The notes below the pieces were generated by a model. That model was not told where the DNA came from. It saw only the letters and a list, made by a program, of their open reading frames with translations, and ran no database searches. Shown in pieces: positions 34,985-64,000 of a stretch of 64,000 nt of DNA. The translations under genes and the position numbers were made by a program. The DNA is from Syngnathus acus (taxonomy: Eukaryota > Chordata > Actinopteri > Syngnathiformes > Syngnathidae): contig NC_051100.1 in assembly GCF_901709675.1 (NCBI RefSeq), positions 12,010,286-12,074,285 of the forward strand, in the 5' to 3' direction. How positions within the stretch are numbered: position 1 is the stretch's first letter; each line of letters opens with the position of its first letter.

Positions 34985-35337
34985 ATCCATCCATCCATTT
35001 TCTGAACCGCTTAGTCCCCACGGGGGTCGCGGGAGTGCTGGAGCCAGCCGTCATCGGGCAGTAGGCGGGGGACACCCTGAACCGGTTGCCAGCCGATCGC
35101 AGGGCACACAGAGACCATTTGCACTCGCACTCACACCTAGGGACAATTTGGAGTCTTCAATCGGCCTACCAAGCATGTTTTCGGGATGTGGGAGGAAACT
35201 GGAGTGCCCGGAGAAAACCCACGCGGGCCCCGGGAGAACATGCAAACTCCACACAGGGAGGGCCGGAGGTGGAATCGAACCCGCACCCTCCCAACTGTGA
35301 GGCGGACGTGCTACCCAGTGCACCACCGAGCCGCCGA
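34985..35337 (-). mobile_element. tRNA-derived SINE (family B) with 14-bp TSD
   Basis: Read on the minus strand it starts with a tRNA-like head with an internal promoter (B box GGTTCGATTCC) and ends in a TGGA-repeat tail. GAATGACAGTTTAT flanks it at 34973-34986 and 35336-35349, the left copy overlapping the tail by two bases. A second copy is at 57.4 kb. Confidence 0.85.
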
Positions 35338-35473
35338 ATGACAGTTTATATAGTTTTAATGTTTTATTATTATTAATGCATGCATTTATCATGGATTTTC
35401 GTGATAGGGGGGCTGGTTCTTATCCCTTACAGAGGGGTCCACTAGACTGTTCATTGCCTCGCCGCGTACATCC

Positions 35474-35522
35474 ATCGCGAGATTACATTTCCTAAATTTT
35501 GACCCCGGTTGAATCTCGCGAT
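35474..35522. promoter_or_regulatory. Inverted TCTCGCGA-type pair, putative ITSN1 core promoter
   Basis: ATCGCGAGAT (35474-35483) and its exact reverse complement ATCTCGCGAT (35513-35522) face each other in a locally CpG-richer stretch just before the likely first ITSN1 exon. TCTCGCGA elements are known in TATA-less vertebrate promoters. Function is inferred. Confidence 0.5.
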
Positions 35523-35529
35523 ACTTTGT

Positions 35530-35722
35530 GGACGTCACCCCCATTTTCCCCAACTGTCCCTGCTCGCACTCAGTCGGGATTTCGGAACTACCAGCACCGA
35601 GTCAAAAAAAGAACGGGGGCGCTTTTTGGAATTAAACTACACGGTTTGGTGTGGTTTACGTCATCTAGTTGAGCGAAGGAGGGACTTTGTGCATGAATTC
35701 AATATGGCAGTGTTTCAATGAG
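35530..35722 (+). other. itsn1: Probable ITSN1 5' untranslated exon
   Basis: GC-rich stretch ending in a strong donor (AATGAG|GTAAGC at 35722/35723). The next exon begins at 40013 after TTTTACAG and carries the start codon 30 bases in. The 5' border is a guess. Confidence 0.45.
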
Positions 35723-37313
35723 GTAAGCGGAATTGTTTCGGATGTGATGCGAAAGAATGTCCCCTGGCTGAGTGAGCATAGGGGGATGACGTTAGCTCCG
35801 CGTTAGCAACGATGCTAGACGTTATGATTGATGTCTCGTAACAGTTCCAAAGCTCGTTGCCTCGCCGTGCCCGGACAAAGTGTAACTTCGCCGGCGTGTA
35901 TTCATCGTGATGACAGATGTTGGGCGGCGTTACCCCGGCAGCCAAAGTGTTAGCCGTCGCTATGCTAACGTGAAATCACTGCATCTTGCACCGCTTGTTG
36001 TTAACCTCACGCTAACCAACATTCGGGTGTCGTTTATGGTCAAACCCATCTTTTGGTTAACTAGCACGCACAATGCCATGAGTCCGCTTGATAACGATGA
36101 ATAATAACAATGTTTCCCATTAGCTCAGGGATAGGTTGATGCTACTTTAGGCTGCCCATCCCTATAAATCATTGCGTAAGAAAATGCAGCCGCGTGCGTA
36201 AATGTCATATTAAATGCAGATTTAATGTCCATCTGGTGTCACTAAACGTGTCTGCATAACGGGGAAGAGTCGAAATCAGCCTCCTGGGTTGGAAATTCGA
36301 TCAAGACGCCAGTGCGAAGTACAGTAGTTTCTATGGTAACGATTGATGCTTGAAATAAGGTAAGTGTATTTGGAGCTCATATTTTGGCCTTCCAGGTTAT
36401 GCTCGCGCATGTAGCTTATATCGCTCAATAAAGCAGTTCTTTTTCTTTTCTTTTATTAGCATAAATTGCACCAATACCACTTCACCAGCCTGAGCCGTGT
36501 GGACATGCCTAACAACTGCAATTTATGCTCTGTAAATTGAGTAGATTTAAGTAAACAATGCTGAGATAAAGTATCAGTACAGTTCTATTGTCACAATGTG
36601 TGCGGTTACATTTAGTTATTCATAGTTAACAATTTTGGTTAGTTTTGTTCTACTGCAAATTTATACTCATAAAAAGGCTCTTCACATCCATTATTTCCAA
36701 TGGGGAATCATTTGTTTTGCAATAAGAACTGTTTGTAAGCCAACCAGTGCCAATACACAGGATTTAGTGGATTGCGACCCTGCTGATTGAACCAAAATAG
36801 CAAGAATTTGCTGTGAGAAAGCACACTGCGTCTCTTTTGCAACTGTTTACAGACCTCAACTATTTTCAATCAATGTGGCGTCCTTGTTGATCTTTTAGGA
36901 ACGACAGTTGTCTGGCTGTTTTTCCCCGAGATATGACTTTCCAGGCCATCGGTGTCATTAACAGTTCTTAAATCCATAAACATTTCCATGTAAGAGGGGT
37001 CATGGGGGCAAACAAGGGGGCAGAGAATGACTCAACCTTAATCGCTGTCGCCACACAACAATCTGGGATGTGTGTGTGTGTGTGCACGTGCGCGCGTGTG
37101 TGTGTGTCACTGTTAAACCGGCATCTGCTACAAGCCTTGATAACAGCATTGCGGCTTTCATCCCCGTGCTCTAATTAATTTATCCAGACTAATTCCATCA
37201 AAACAAACTCTGAGAAATACGTCCAACTCAAAGCGACGACTCGAAGTGATGAATATTTTTCAATCACTAAATGCAGCTAAATACAATGTTGAGTGGTATG
37301 ATGAGAGCTAAAT

Positions 37314-37869
37314 CAGCGGTCCCCAACCTTTTTAGCACCATGAACCGGATTACTGCCAGCCAATATTTCCACGGACCGGTGTTTGATGACGTCACGATTT
37401 TTGCGAAGAAAATTTCTAAAATCAATTCTAGAAAATCAAAATCAAATGCATCAATAAAAAAATAGCATAAATAAATCACAGACTGCACATTGTTTACGGA
37501 TGTTTTCTTCGCAAAAATCGTCCGTGTGTGAACTATCCCATTTCCGCAAAACAGACCAACCACAATCATAAACATCACCGTACTGTTTTTCCAGCCAATC
37601 ATATAGCAGAACAACAATGGAAGTGCGTCAACACATAAACACCACCATCCCAAAACATCCATCAACCATTAGCTGCATCGGGGAAGTCTGTATGCGAACA
37701 CCACAGTATAATATAATAATAAACTTTTAACAACCACTTTAGTTGCAGCGCCCTCATAACATTGTACCAACAACATAACATGAGTAATGTTATATACACG
37801 TCACCTAGGTGTAAAATAATGCGTTATTGATTCTCGGACCGGTACCGGCCCTGGGGTCGGGGACCACTG
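37314..37869. mobile_element. Non-autonomous hAT element with perfect 8-bp TSD
   Basis: Starts CAGCGGTCCCCAACC and ends GGTCGGGGACCACTG; AGCTAAAT flanks both sides (37306-37313, 37870-37877). 556 bp, no transposase. Confidence 0.92.
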
Positions 37870-39510
37870 AGCTAAATCACATGCCCCCCCTCCAAATATT
37901 CCCCGCTTACAGGTTTTTGGCTTGGTCAGAAGCGCAAGAAAAACAAAAACTCTGGAGGCATTTTGTTAGACAGCAACAATTGTGGAATAATAAAAATAGA
38001 AGCGACGCAGTGTAGAGTGAGGACATAATATGGAACCCGTTATTGTCACTGACCGTTACAGATATGGCTATCGAATATAAGATTGATAATAGATGGGGCC
38101 AGATTGATGAATCGGCTGATGTTAGCTCTTGGCAAAAATGGGTTAAGGCAGGATTAAGGTGCCAAAAAGAAGTTATGTTATAATTACAAATATACATTTT
38201 TTATGAATCGGTCGATTTATTGGTTATTGTAATTTTAATATGCATTTCTGTGAGCATTAATCTTACCTTGTGATCGCCTGGCGACTAGTTCAGAGTGTAC
38301 TCCCTTCAAAGCTCATCGCGCCGCGATAATAAGCATCAAACAACAAAGAGTATGTATGTATCATTGGTAGACTTTGTTTATGATCCTATTATTGTTTTGT
38401 CATGTTTTTGAGCCCTTGCGTATGAAATCTCAATCCTCCATGTTTCACACATACCCGACTTACTGACCGTCGAAGCATAGTCTTAAATTAGAACCCAGTT
38501 GTCTATCGATGAATCAGGCAATCACATGTGTATGAGCGTTGCCGGCTTCGTCCCTTTGCGGCCTCACGTTTGACGCTGTAGTTTCTGCAATGTTGAGTGT
38601 GTGTGTGGCTTTAATTAGCAAGGCCTGGCCCGGTGAGTGAGTGTGTGTCACTGAACGAGAGCATCGTTGGCCGTCGCTGATTCAGTTTAGCGGCCGGTTG
38701 GTAACTGGCTAGCGCTCAAGTTGAGTTGCTCGTCATTTGTGGCTATCAAAGCTCCATTCCGAGTATGCTTATGATACACATTTATGTTGTTGAATGAAGT
38801 GGTTGTATGTGTACTGGCGGCTGTGTTTATCCGCGACCACTTGGGGCGCCATCGTGCAAGTGCTGGCAGATGACTTTACAATGTTTTACAAATTACAACA
38901 ATTTTGCAATAAAATGTAAGGCTTAATTGCTTCAACTTTTCCTGTTTCATGATGAAACAATGATATCCAAACATATGAACTGTACTTCTTAAATGCAAAG
39001 CATAGTACACACTATAAATTGTAAGAATTAAAATATAAATATATATAAAAAATAAAGTCGTTTTTCTAAGCCACAAATTGCAGCCTTTGCGATTTGAAAA
39101 ATCTTGAATAGCAATTAACTTTTGAAGTTATTAAATTGTTTAGCCCTCTATTTAATGTTACGACTAACAACAAACTGAGTCAAGGATTTTTGTTTGCACA
39201 ACAGCTCATGAGTCTTGATGCCAGCCAGAGGTGGGCAAACCTTTTTGCTCAAGGGCAATATTTTTTTTAACATAGACAGTCTGGGTCATTCCTGATCGAG
39301 GTTAAAAAAAAAAGCTAAAATGTCTACATATCAAGCCATAATTAAATTCTCATTTTTGATTATTTTATCTATTGGTGCACAGTATACTAATCTAAATTTC
39401 ACACTCAATGCTTACGCAATCTTCCACATCTTCCTGAAGAGAAATATTCTTGACGAAAATATCTATTGGTGGCAGTCAAGGAATGTAAACGTCCAAATTG
39501 TAATTAAAAG

Positions 39511-39815
39511 TTAAAGTTAAAGTCCCAATGATCGTCACACACACATCTGGGTGTGGTGAAATTTGTCCTCTGCATTTAACCCATCCCCGTGTGATTTTGA
39601 TCCATCCCCTGGGGGAGAGGGGAGCAGTGAGCAGCAGCGGTGCCGCGCTCGGGAATCAGTTGGCGATCTAACCCCCCAATTCCAACCATTAATGCTGAGT
39701 GCCAAGCAGGGAGGCAATGGGTCCCATTTTTATAGTCTTTGGTATGACCCGGCCGGGGTTTGAACCCACAACCTTCCAGTCTCAGGGCGGACACTCTACC
39801 ACTAGGCCACTGAGT
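39511..39815 (-). mobile_element. tRNA-derived SINE (family A)
   Basis: On the minus strand the head reads CTCAGTGGCCTAGTGGTAGA (A box) and GGGTTTGAACCC-complement (B box), followed by a body with CTCCCCTCTCCCCCAGGGGA and a tail ending GGGACTTTAA. It is a close match to 55868-56176, which lies in the opposite orientation. Confidence 0.85.
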
Positions 39816-40042
39816 AGGTTAATTAGTGAGTTAATGGAAATGCTCAGAGCGGAGTGCGCTGTATGTGGCCCACACACCATAGGTAGCTGACCCTTGAGCC
39901 ATATGACACTCGTATGGTCTGTCTCCATGTTCAGTGAACCAATCTTTGTGTGAGTTGGTTGATGCTTAATCGCATTCATCACTTCCAATACTTCGCTTTC
40001 CTACTTTTACAGGTTGTGTTTCTGAAGAAGACTGAGTGAACC

Positions 40043-58532
<18,490 letters not shown>

Positions 58533-58547
58533 GTAATCAATTCGCTT

Positions 58548-59175
58548 CAAAGTCAAAAAGTAAAAGTCAAAGTCTGCTTTATTGTCAATTTCTTCACATG
58601 CCAAGACACACAAAGAGATCGAAATAACGTTCCCACTATCCCACGGTGACAAGACATAGTACACAATATACATACAAGTAAACAACACAAAAAAAATAAA
58701 AACAAGAAGGCACAAACAATGAATAAATAAGAGTGATGAATAAATAATAAATAAACAAATAACACAATAAATAAGAGGAGCAAAAATGGAGCAAGTGTGC
58801 ATACAGCAGACAGTCAGAATATAGCGCAAAAGTACAGGACGCTACGCAGAAGGGGGGAGAGAGTTCAGGATCCTAACAGCCCGGAGAATGAAGCTGCCGG
58901 TGAATCTGGTGGTGCGGGAGCGCAGGCTCCTGTACCTCTTCCCAGAGGGCAGAAGATCGAACAAAGAGTGAGCGGGGTGACTCACATCACTCACAATTGT
59001 GGTCGCCTTGCGGGTGAGATGGGAGGTGTAAATGTCCTTCAGGGAGGGGAGTGAAGCACCAATAATCTTACCAGCCATGTTCACTATGCGCTGCAGGGCC
59101 TTCATGTTGTATTCAGTGCAGCTACCACCCCAGACAGCGATACAACTGGAGAGGACGCTCTCAATGGTGCCTCGT
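58548..59175 (-). mobile_element. 3' fragment of a non-LTR retrotransposon
   Basis: Minus-strand frame about 58842-59105 encodes a typical LINE ORF2 C-terminus (AGKIIGASLPSLKDIYTSHL, HPAHSLFDLLPSGKRYRSL). Towards 58560 it has the 3' UTR and a tail with TTTATTG complement. It stops at about 59175 where another repeat begins. Confidence 0.75.
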
Positions 59176-59344
59176 CGTTATTCCACAGATCTACTATATA
59201 ACTATATGGTAGCGTTAACAAAGTTCAAGGAAAGACGTGGGTTTGGTAAACGGCTCTTTATTTAACAAAACAAACTTCCAGGCGTGTGGCGGCGTGAACT
59301 TCCAGCCACGGAAGTGGAAGAGAGATCCATAGAATAGGACCGGG
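59176..59344 (-). mobile_element. Fragment of the DNA-transposon module also found at 28.5 kb
   Basis: The reverse complement closely matches about 28505-28680 (for example TTGTTTTGTTAAATAAAGAG and ATCTGTGGAATAACGACGAG). It ends at GGACCGGG, exactly where the retroviral LTR starts. Confidence 0.75.
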
Positions 59345-60042
59345 TGTCAGGTTTAAATCGCTGACTGAACAACTATTAAGAGAAGAGCATCAGCAAACAA
59401 ACCACAAGTGAGACAGAATATCAAGTCTTTTCTCGCGAGGAGTGCAGTACAGATAGTTTACAACAATCTCACAACACTAAATATCTGTGTACACTCCCGC
59501 TCTTTTTATTTGGATTTGCCCTACCCACAATTGTGAGGCAAAAGCCCCTAAAGGAAGGGGGGGGAGCACGTGGGCTTTGCCTCGTAAGCAAAATAATAAG
59601 AACGTGAGAAAAAGGAGTTTGAGTTGAGAAGAGAAAGTCCTTGAGCTCTAGCAAGGGAGGTTTTACGACCTTGAGTAGGATGAGACAAGCTAGGTTATTA
59701 ATTACTGGATACGCACAAACATAATCTAACGATCAAGATAGCTTGGAAAACCCAGACTTTGATGGTCACTTGTAGGTTCATCTGAAGTGCAAGACAGCAA
59801 TGAGGCATGTTGTCTAACAAAGCGGTCTTTGTTAAGAAGGAACTGTCTCGGTAGATGTCTTCTTTTTGCTGAGTTATCAGCTGCGTCCTGTCTGACCTCT
59901 CTCCTGGCCCAGCCGTACCTTTTCTCTTCTGTGGTACATCATAAAAACAGCAAGGCCAAACAGCAAGCATATATTGCAGTAATATTGCGGTAAAGCATTG
60001 ATTAGAGAACGCATGATAACATATATATACATTTTTCTAACA
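59345..60042 (-). repeat. 3' LTR of the endogenous retrovirus
   Basis: On the minus strand it opens TGTTAG directly after the polypurine tract and closes CTGACA, so the termini are TG...CA. About 698 bp. An AATAAA-containing stretch (CCAAATAAAAAGAGCGG) near 59500 is a likely poly(A) or TATA-like signal. Confidence 0.75.
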
Positions 60043-60280
60043 ATTCCCCCCTGAGTATCATAAGTTCTCAGAGACCATCTTATCACCGAAAACCGGCCAC
60101 TTCAAAAAGATTTTCAGCCGTAGGATCACAAGTATGAGCACAAATAAGTTTACACCAAGAAAGGATAAACGTTGCGATACTATCATTCGGAAACACCCAG
60201 ATCTGGGAAGAAGTCTGTAGACCCAAGTGCAAAAATTCCATCATCATCATCGTTATCATCAACATGCTGGCGTTCAGACA

Positions 60281-60769
60281 TTAGAGGCATACCCCGGCCA
60301 TCTTGTCTTCCATGGGCGATATTGCTGTAGTGATGAGACGATTAAACAGAGCACGGAGACATGGAATACAACAACAACCACACAAGGTGAGTATAGCAGT
60401 AATTGAGGACACAAGGGCTTTATACTTCCCAAAAGCAGTCATCCACTTGTTGTGCTCTTTCATCCTCGTTTTGAGGGATTGCAAGCTTGCAATCGCCTTC
60501 GTCAGGCTCCCATCAGGGGCGGTGTCATTCTGGATGAAGGTGCAGCATTGTTCCCTGAACATTGCGTAGACCCTTCCTTTCTCAGACAACAACATAACAA
60601 GAGCATTGCGGTTCTGGATTGACATTAGGGAAGGCGTGGCTAGCTGTTCGTGCACTGCCTCAAGTCCCGCTTGTGTCCTTTGCCCAATTTCTGCATGTTG
60701 CAATGGTTGTAATGTATCATGTCGACGTTCTTGTTCATCGTACACCACCAGCAAATGGAAGACTCCCAT
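60281..60769 (-). pseudogene. Retroviral env transmembrane-subunit remnant
   Basis: A 162-codon frame with the general features of a retroviral TM protein: a polar helical stretch with QNRNAL, an adjacent Cys pair (QCCTF), a second helix, then a hydrophobic segment rich in Cys (CGCCC) and a short basic tail. The frame is uninterrupted, but the surface subunit upstream is broken, so no intact envelope protein is encoded. Confidence 0.75.
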
Positions 60770-61584
60770 CCTGCTACAATTTGGTCAATTAATTCTTATT
60801 AATCAGGAACTCCTCTGGGGACTCTGATTGCATCAATTTCAGTCAGATCATTGTCGCCTCTCAAATTTAAAGACATTTTGTTTGTTTGTTTTTCCAGCTT
60901 TTTCCCAGATCTTGGCATGTTGATACATATACAATTTAGCTTGACTACATTCTCTGAAAGCAATGGCTTCTTTTTTCTTTTTTCAATGGATATTACTATA
61001 TAGAATGCTCTGTCACACATTTCACAATCAGTAGATGTGACAGATTTCACACAATCTTTGGTCAATGGCAACGATACAACATAAAGAATCGGTTGCAAAT
61101 CCATACATATGACATATTCAATTTTTGCTTCTTGTCTTTACAGCTTGTTTTGCCATTAGCAATCAATTGTTTCGTTTTTCAGTAACTCTTATAGTTACCT
61201 GAAACAAAATATCCACATTAATTTTAGATATAATCATCCCATTCTTTAACATCTACAGTGGTTGTTGACAAAGTACACATATAAACATCATATTTTCATT
61301 GCAGTCCAGATCCGACACAGCAGATCATCCTGCAAAGGTCAAATTGATCTTTTAAACAACATTGTTTCCTTTTTCTTTTTTATTTCTACCAAATTTTAAT
61401 CATCCTTAGTTTCCCACTTGGTTCCAAAACATGGTAATCTATATTGTCGCCCAAACAATTTTATACGGGGTTAAACCCACAGTAATTGTAATATTTATGA
61501 ACAGTTTGACCGGGTCTAAACATTTTGTCCATGATCTTCCAGTTTTTTCCATGCACATTTTCACACTTTATGTCCTGTCATGAG

Positions 61585-61712
61585 AATTAATTTCTGAAAT
61601 CTCATATCTCGGCATTATTTCTTTACATAACGTTTTTTGCCACTGTTAAGGCATTCAGTGTTTTTGTTGAAGCCAATTCAAACCATTTTGAGAATGCATC
61701 TATTATGACCAG
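61585..61712 (-). pseudogene. Decayed retroviral integrase-like fragment
   Basis: On the minus strand a short stretch resembles the integrase core (IIDAFSKWFEL, then a KNVM segment), followed by in-frame stops and a shift. It supports the retroviral identity of the region but is not functional. Confidence 0.55.
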
Positions 61713-64000
61713 GCATTATAACCCTGTGGATTGTGATTAGCACATGTTAAACTCTACAAAAATTTAGTTTTATAAATGTTTTGAATATGAATCAATTCAT
61801 ATGTTGTATAAAGCTGACTGAACTGCCCCATTATCCCCCCTCTTGAGCCATGCGACACACAACCATGGCTCAACATCGCTGCCCACTTGTATAGGTTTTT
61901 TGTAGGATAGGTCAGTCTTCTGGTCATTTATAGATACCATTCCCCACTCTGGCCCCCTTTTCGTCCATAATCGAATTTCAGCCTATGGACTTTGTCGCTG
62001 CACATCTCTAAAAACGTTTCAGTAATTTAATCTGCTTCTTGTGTGTACAAAATTTGAAGCGTCTTTTGCACTACAGCTATGCGGTTCCGTCCGCAAGCTT
62101 GTTACCTCTTGGCACCTTATCAGTCTCATGTGTGCCCTGCACACGTGCATATAGCTATTTTTCGTGGCAATTGGACTGCTTCCACAACTAGCGTAGTTGT
62201 AGTTTCTTGTAGTTTTTTGCAGTTTCTTTTCAATCATTCTCTCATCGTTTATCACAAGAATCTTAGCAATTTGAATGAAAATCAAAATGTATGTTTTATT
62301 TTACTCAATTGTATGATTTAGAGCATCCATATGTAGTAAAGTGTTGTATTACTACATATGATTTCATCTTCATTTAATTTGACACACCTTTCAAAATGCT
62401 TCTCAGTGTCCCAGTGCACACATGCTTTGCGTGTGTAACTGGTTGTCTCAACCCGTGTTCCACATCCTAATCTTTTCTCCCTCAAGGTGTCAAACCAATC
62501 AAGATAAAAAGATAAAAACCAACAAAATAACCGCCAGTAAATTAATATAATAGTCAATTGTTGTTGTTTCTTAACTTTAACTAACTCAATCACTCTCTTA
62601 TTCTGAAATGTAAAAACTTGTGTAGTCTTGACACAACCAATCGACTATTTCTTCCAAATTTAGTTTTGAAATGTTGTTATTTAATAATTTTGCTTCATCC
62701 AATTCCAGAAAGCAAGTTCTTTCCATCTCTCAAATTTTGTTTCATCAGGGCTAGGCATTAATGCATTGTGGACCAGTTTCTGCCCACAAAAAATTGCTCG
62801 CCTTTCTTTTCTTCTTATTTTCACAAAATTGCTTTTGTTTTGCGGTGCAAATCAGATAGACTACAGTCTAGCAAATTCTTTTGTGCACCTACATTAGCCA
62901 ATTTTAACACATAACACTGACAGCACACAGACAACACAAAAACAGCAGCCACAGCTCACAAACAATACCAACAAACAACGCTGCGCCAACATCATCCTCT
63001 GTTTTGACGTTTTTGGTTATACTTTTTTCTCATCAGTGTCTATTATCCTTCATGCAAATATTGTCACATCTTCCTTAAGCATCACCCTGTTACAAATATT
63101 CAAACATACTCTGAGAAACTCACACTTTCCCTGCTTCGCCCGCAGCCATAGCACCCCTCGTGCGAGGGGGGGGCGCAGCATCAATGTTGATTGGTCACAG
63201 GCTGGCCATTTCCTGCAACAACCATGATGCCGGCCCACCGCCCACACGAGCATAGCAAAGGCCAAGCGCACAGCCCCGCCCCGCGACTACGCGCGAACGC
63301 AGGCACGCTTATCAGTCTCACCTTCTCAAAGGGCAGGCCAACTTTGCTGTTGCCCCCTTCATCATGTTCACATTCGACATCTTTCACTGTCTTCTACACA
63401 ACATTTGCTGTCTCTTATTCTCATCCTATCAAACCACCGTTCTAGTCACTTTCTGCCACACACGTCTTATTTTCTCTACTTCAACACACTGCTCATCTTA
63501 GTTTCTCCAACCAACTTAAACACATCATCGTCTACTTCTCAATTTCCCTATTATCGCTCAACAGCCTCCTGAACATTCTCCATTACTGATTTCTTCCATA
63601 GGACCCACATCGCACTCACACTCATACACACAACATTCATGAGGATCCTCTGCGCGCACACGCACACACACCAACACAAAAGGATGACGCACAACATATG
63701 TATAAGACCACATAGATCCCACTAAGAACAACTTTTTGCTCGTCTTACTTGTCAGATTTATTCTTTATTTTACTTTTAGAAGCTACTTGTAATTCTTTTC
63801 CATTTATTTAGCCAATTTTAACTTCAGTGTTTCTTTATCTTACTTTATCCTTTTAACACAAATATCTCCTGTATATTTAAGCTAATTTCTCTTTAATTTT
63901 GGCAGCCAGGTTCCCACTTCATTACATGGAAACCTGATTTGATTTGGTTTTGGCCTAGCCATAACTGTCTTTGTTAATTTGTGCAGTCACGTGCCATGTG

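Larger units (their letters stand above)
31850..35529. other. CRYZL1-ITSN1 intergenic interval
   Basis: The first hundred bases include a GTCATGTGACC E-box-like site and should hold the CRYZL1 promoter. The remainder is made mostly of a Tc1 element, a hAT element and a SINE (listed separately), separated by AT-rich DNA. No host gene is seen. Confidence 0.6.
35723..40012 (+). other. ITSN1 intron 1
   Basis: Contains single-copy AT-rich DNA, a (GT)n near 37071-37108, a 556-bp hAT element, a hAT terminal scrap at about 39228-39300 (CAGAGGTGGGCAAACC start) and a SINE. No coding exon recognised. Confidence 0.5.
59345..64000 (-). mobile_element. Antisense endogenous retrovirus, 3' part, continuing beyond the window
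   Basis: In minus-strand order it shows a decayed integrase-like stretch, an env transmembrane-subunit remnant, a polypurine tract (AGGGGGGAAT, 60043-60052) and a 3' LTR. Gag, protease, RT and the 5' LTR are not seen; 61713-64000 holds AT-rich, frame-broken sequence that I cannot assign. The gene order and polypurine tract suit a gamma- or epsilon-like fish retrovirus. It lies in an ITSN1 intron, opposite to the gene. Confidence 0.8.

Noticed and set aside
35051-35392. A 113-codon minus-strand ORF
   Set aside because: It lies in a family-B SINE; a similar frame recurs in the copy at 57.4 kb.

Overview
The window is nuclear DNA of a vertebrate, almost certainly a teleost fish. It has GT-AG introns, dense interspersed repeats of fish type (tRNA-derived SINEs, hAT and Tc1/mariner elements, L2/CR1-like LINEs, an endogenous retrovirus), long (GT)n and (TC)n arrays, and recognisable orthologues of SETD4, CRYZL1 and ITSN1. 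I cannot name the species.

Layout. (1) About 1-20.6 kb, + strand: the 3' part of one very large lectin gene whose 5' end lies outside the window. I traced 65 coding exons; joined, they give an open frame of 2,487 residues. The visible protein is a C-type lectin-like domain (CTLD) array in which a three-CTLD module is repeated four times after a partial unit. It is followed by a SUEL/galactose-binding lectin domain, an F5/8-type C (discoidin) domain, an LCCL domain and one last CTLD. No transmembrane segment follows, so the product is probably secreted. A 5'-truncated LINE with an intact reverse-transcriptase ORF sits in an intron of the third full module. (2) About 20.6-24.5 kb: intergenic DNA with local tandem duplications and a decayed hAT-like element. 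(3) 24.5-27.4 kb, +: complete SETD4 (12 exons, 427 aa). (4) 27.8-31.8 kb, -: complete CRYZL1 (12 exons, 350 aa), tail to tail with SETD4 with only 374 bp between stop codons. (5) 31.9-40 kb: the CRYZL1-ITSN1 interval and ITSN1 intron 1, rich in DNA transposons, several with perfect target-site duplications, and a probable ITSN1 promoter near 35.5 kb. (6) 40.0-58.5 kb, +: ITSN1 from its start codon through two EH domains, coiled coil, five SH3 domains and the start of the DH (RhoGEF) domain; the rest of the gene is outside the window. The neuronal SH3A microexon and a candidate short-isoform end exon are visible. (7) 58.5-64 kb: an ITSN1 intron with nested insertions: a LINE 3' fragment, a piece of a DNA-transposon module, and an antisense endogenous retrovirus running off the window.

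The genes do not form a pathway. CRYZL1-ITSN1 adjacency is conserved with human chromosome 21q22, where SETD4 also lies (from memory). The most unusual item is the lectin gene: it combines four carbohydrate- or ligand-binding folds in one predicted secreted protein, and its CTLDs appear to have lost the canonical calcium and sugar-binding motifs.
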